A DNA stretch of 39,158 bases from Candidatus Saccharimonadota bacterium (lineage in GTDB: Bacteria; Patescibacteriota; Saccharimonadia; Saccharimonadales; Saccharimonadaceae): NCBI GenBank assembly GCA_020428315.1, contig JAGQNA010000008.1, positions 1 to 39,158 on the forward strand. The letters are read 5' to 3'. The position numbers and the translations under genes were made by a program. Shown one piece after another: positions 38,861 through 39,158 of this stretch (within the stretch, counting starts at the first letter, position 1; each line of letters opens with the position of its first letter). Under the pieces are notes generated by a model. The model was not told the DNA's origin and made no database searches. It worked only from the letters and a program-made list of their open reading frames with translations.

Positions 38861-39158
38861 ATGCATAAGCACAACAAAGGCTTCACCCTAGTAGAACTCC
38901 TAATAGTAATCGTAGTTATAGCTATACTAGCTGCAATTACTATGGTGGTATACAATGGTTTGGTTAGTCGTGCCCAAGATGCTTCTGCAATATCTAATCT
39001 AAATTCAGCCCACAAAAAACTAACACTATACTACCAAGAAAACGGCACCTATCCAGAAGCAAATGAATGTCCCAATCCATCACCAACCAATATCTGTCTA
39101 CCAACTCAGTCAGGTGTAGCACTGGTATATACTCCAAACAACTCAACAAGCCCACCCT
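38861..39158 (+). CDS. Type IV prepilin, cut by the window end
   Basis: About 99 codons are visible and no stop is reached. The start MHKHNKG-FTLVELLIVIVV is a textbook prepilin signal with a six-residue basic leader plus Gly, Phe at +1 and Glu at +5. The stalk continues 'VVYNGLVSRAQDASAISNL' and 'YYQENGTYPEANECPNPSP', with two Cys that may form a disulfide. It resembles the prepilin at 10908 in the stalk (both have 'NG' and 'YP' elements), so the two may belong to one pilus system. It is divergent from recF. Confidence 0.9.
   Translation, partial: MHKHNKGFTLVELLIVIVVIAILAAITMVVYNGLVSRAQDASAISNLNSAHKKLTLYYQENGTYPEANECPNPSPTNICLPTQSGVALVYTPNNSTSPP

Noticed and set aside
38777-38872. 32 extra N-terminal codons for RecF
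   Set aside because: The -10 box lies in this part and RecF proteins start at the LKRLAVYN-like segment.
1-39158. tRNA or rRNA genes, CRISPR arrays, insertion sequences
   Set aside because: I saw no cloverleaf-like sequence, rRNA signature, regularly spaced repeats, or transposase/integrase frame; gaps between genes are all under about 300 bases and are accounted for.

Overview
The window reads as chromosomal DNA of a reduced-genome bacterium of the Candidate Phyla Radiation, most likely Candidatus Saccharibacteria (TM7). Grounds: tightly packed core genes with many 1-26 bp overlaps; two small DUF5663-like proteins; a VirB4/HerA-like ATPase beside a Cys-rich partner typical of these genomes; type IV prepilins; a TrbC/VirB2-like membrane protein; and no biosynthetic operons. 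TGA, TAA and TAG all end recognisable genes (map and ftsA end in TGA), so UGA is not recoded as in Gracilibacteria/Absconditabacteria. The lineage is inferred from gene content, not from a marker-gene tree.

Layout. 1-2.6 kb: a large coiled-coil surface or envelope protein and two DUF5663-like proteins. 2.6-6.0 kb, minus strand: fmt, def, priA. 6.05-8.8 kb: phosphoribosyltransferase-like protein, winged-helix regulator, recJ. 8.9-10.9 kb: rpsU-yqeY-adk-map. 10.9-11.7 kb: a prepilin-like protein. 11.7-16.2 kb: ftsA, ftsZ, an nrdR without its zinc ribbon, a thioredoxin-fold protein, VKOR, DoxX. 16.2-20.0 kb: a T-box leader in front of a GNAT acetyltransferase and a eukaryotic-type (type 2) ileS, in visibly more GC-rich DNA. 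20.0-22.0 kb: a frameshifted DUF1345-like membrane gene, a zincin-like metallopeptidase, galU. 22.0-24.8 kb, minus: Cys-rich protein and VirB4-like ATPase. 24.9-27.6 kb: rplU, parA-parB, lepB (minus). 27.65-31.4 kb: membrane protein plus htrA, prmC (minus), a hypothetical gene and a LysM lipoprotein. 31.4-35.9 kb: prfA, a membrane protein and rpmE type B (all minus), rpsB-tsf (plus), then a decayed second copy of the prfA and rpmE ends around another membrane gene. 35.9-39.2 kb: single-pass protein, pilin-like/tyrosine phosphatase fusion, recF (minus), and the start of another prepilin at the window edge.

Two themes stand out. First, gene starts fall into two classes. Genes inside operons, plus a few with true 5' UTRs (rpsB, rplU, ftsZ), have Shine-Dalgarno sequences or overlap coupling. 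About a dozen first-in-operon genes instead have a TATAAT-like -10 box exactly 6-7 nt before ATG/GTG, which predicts leaderless mRNAs. Second, several control elements can be drawn base by base: a T-box with specifier ATC and a perfect 7-nt-bulge antiterminator for ileS; an rpsB leader hairpin whose loop is complementary to the rpsB ribosome-binding site; and an inverted repeat around the -35 box of zinc-free rpmE.

The genes together cover translation (fmt, def, map, rpsU, rplU, rpmE, rpsB, tsf, prfA, prmC, ileS), division and segregation (ftsA, ftsZ, parAB), replication and repair (priA, recJ, recF), envelope export and quality control (lepB, htrA, VKOR), and surface appendages.
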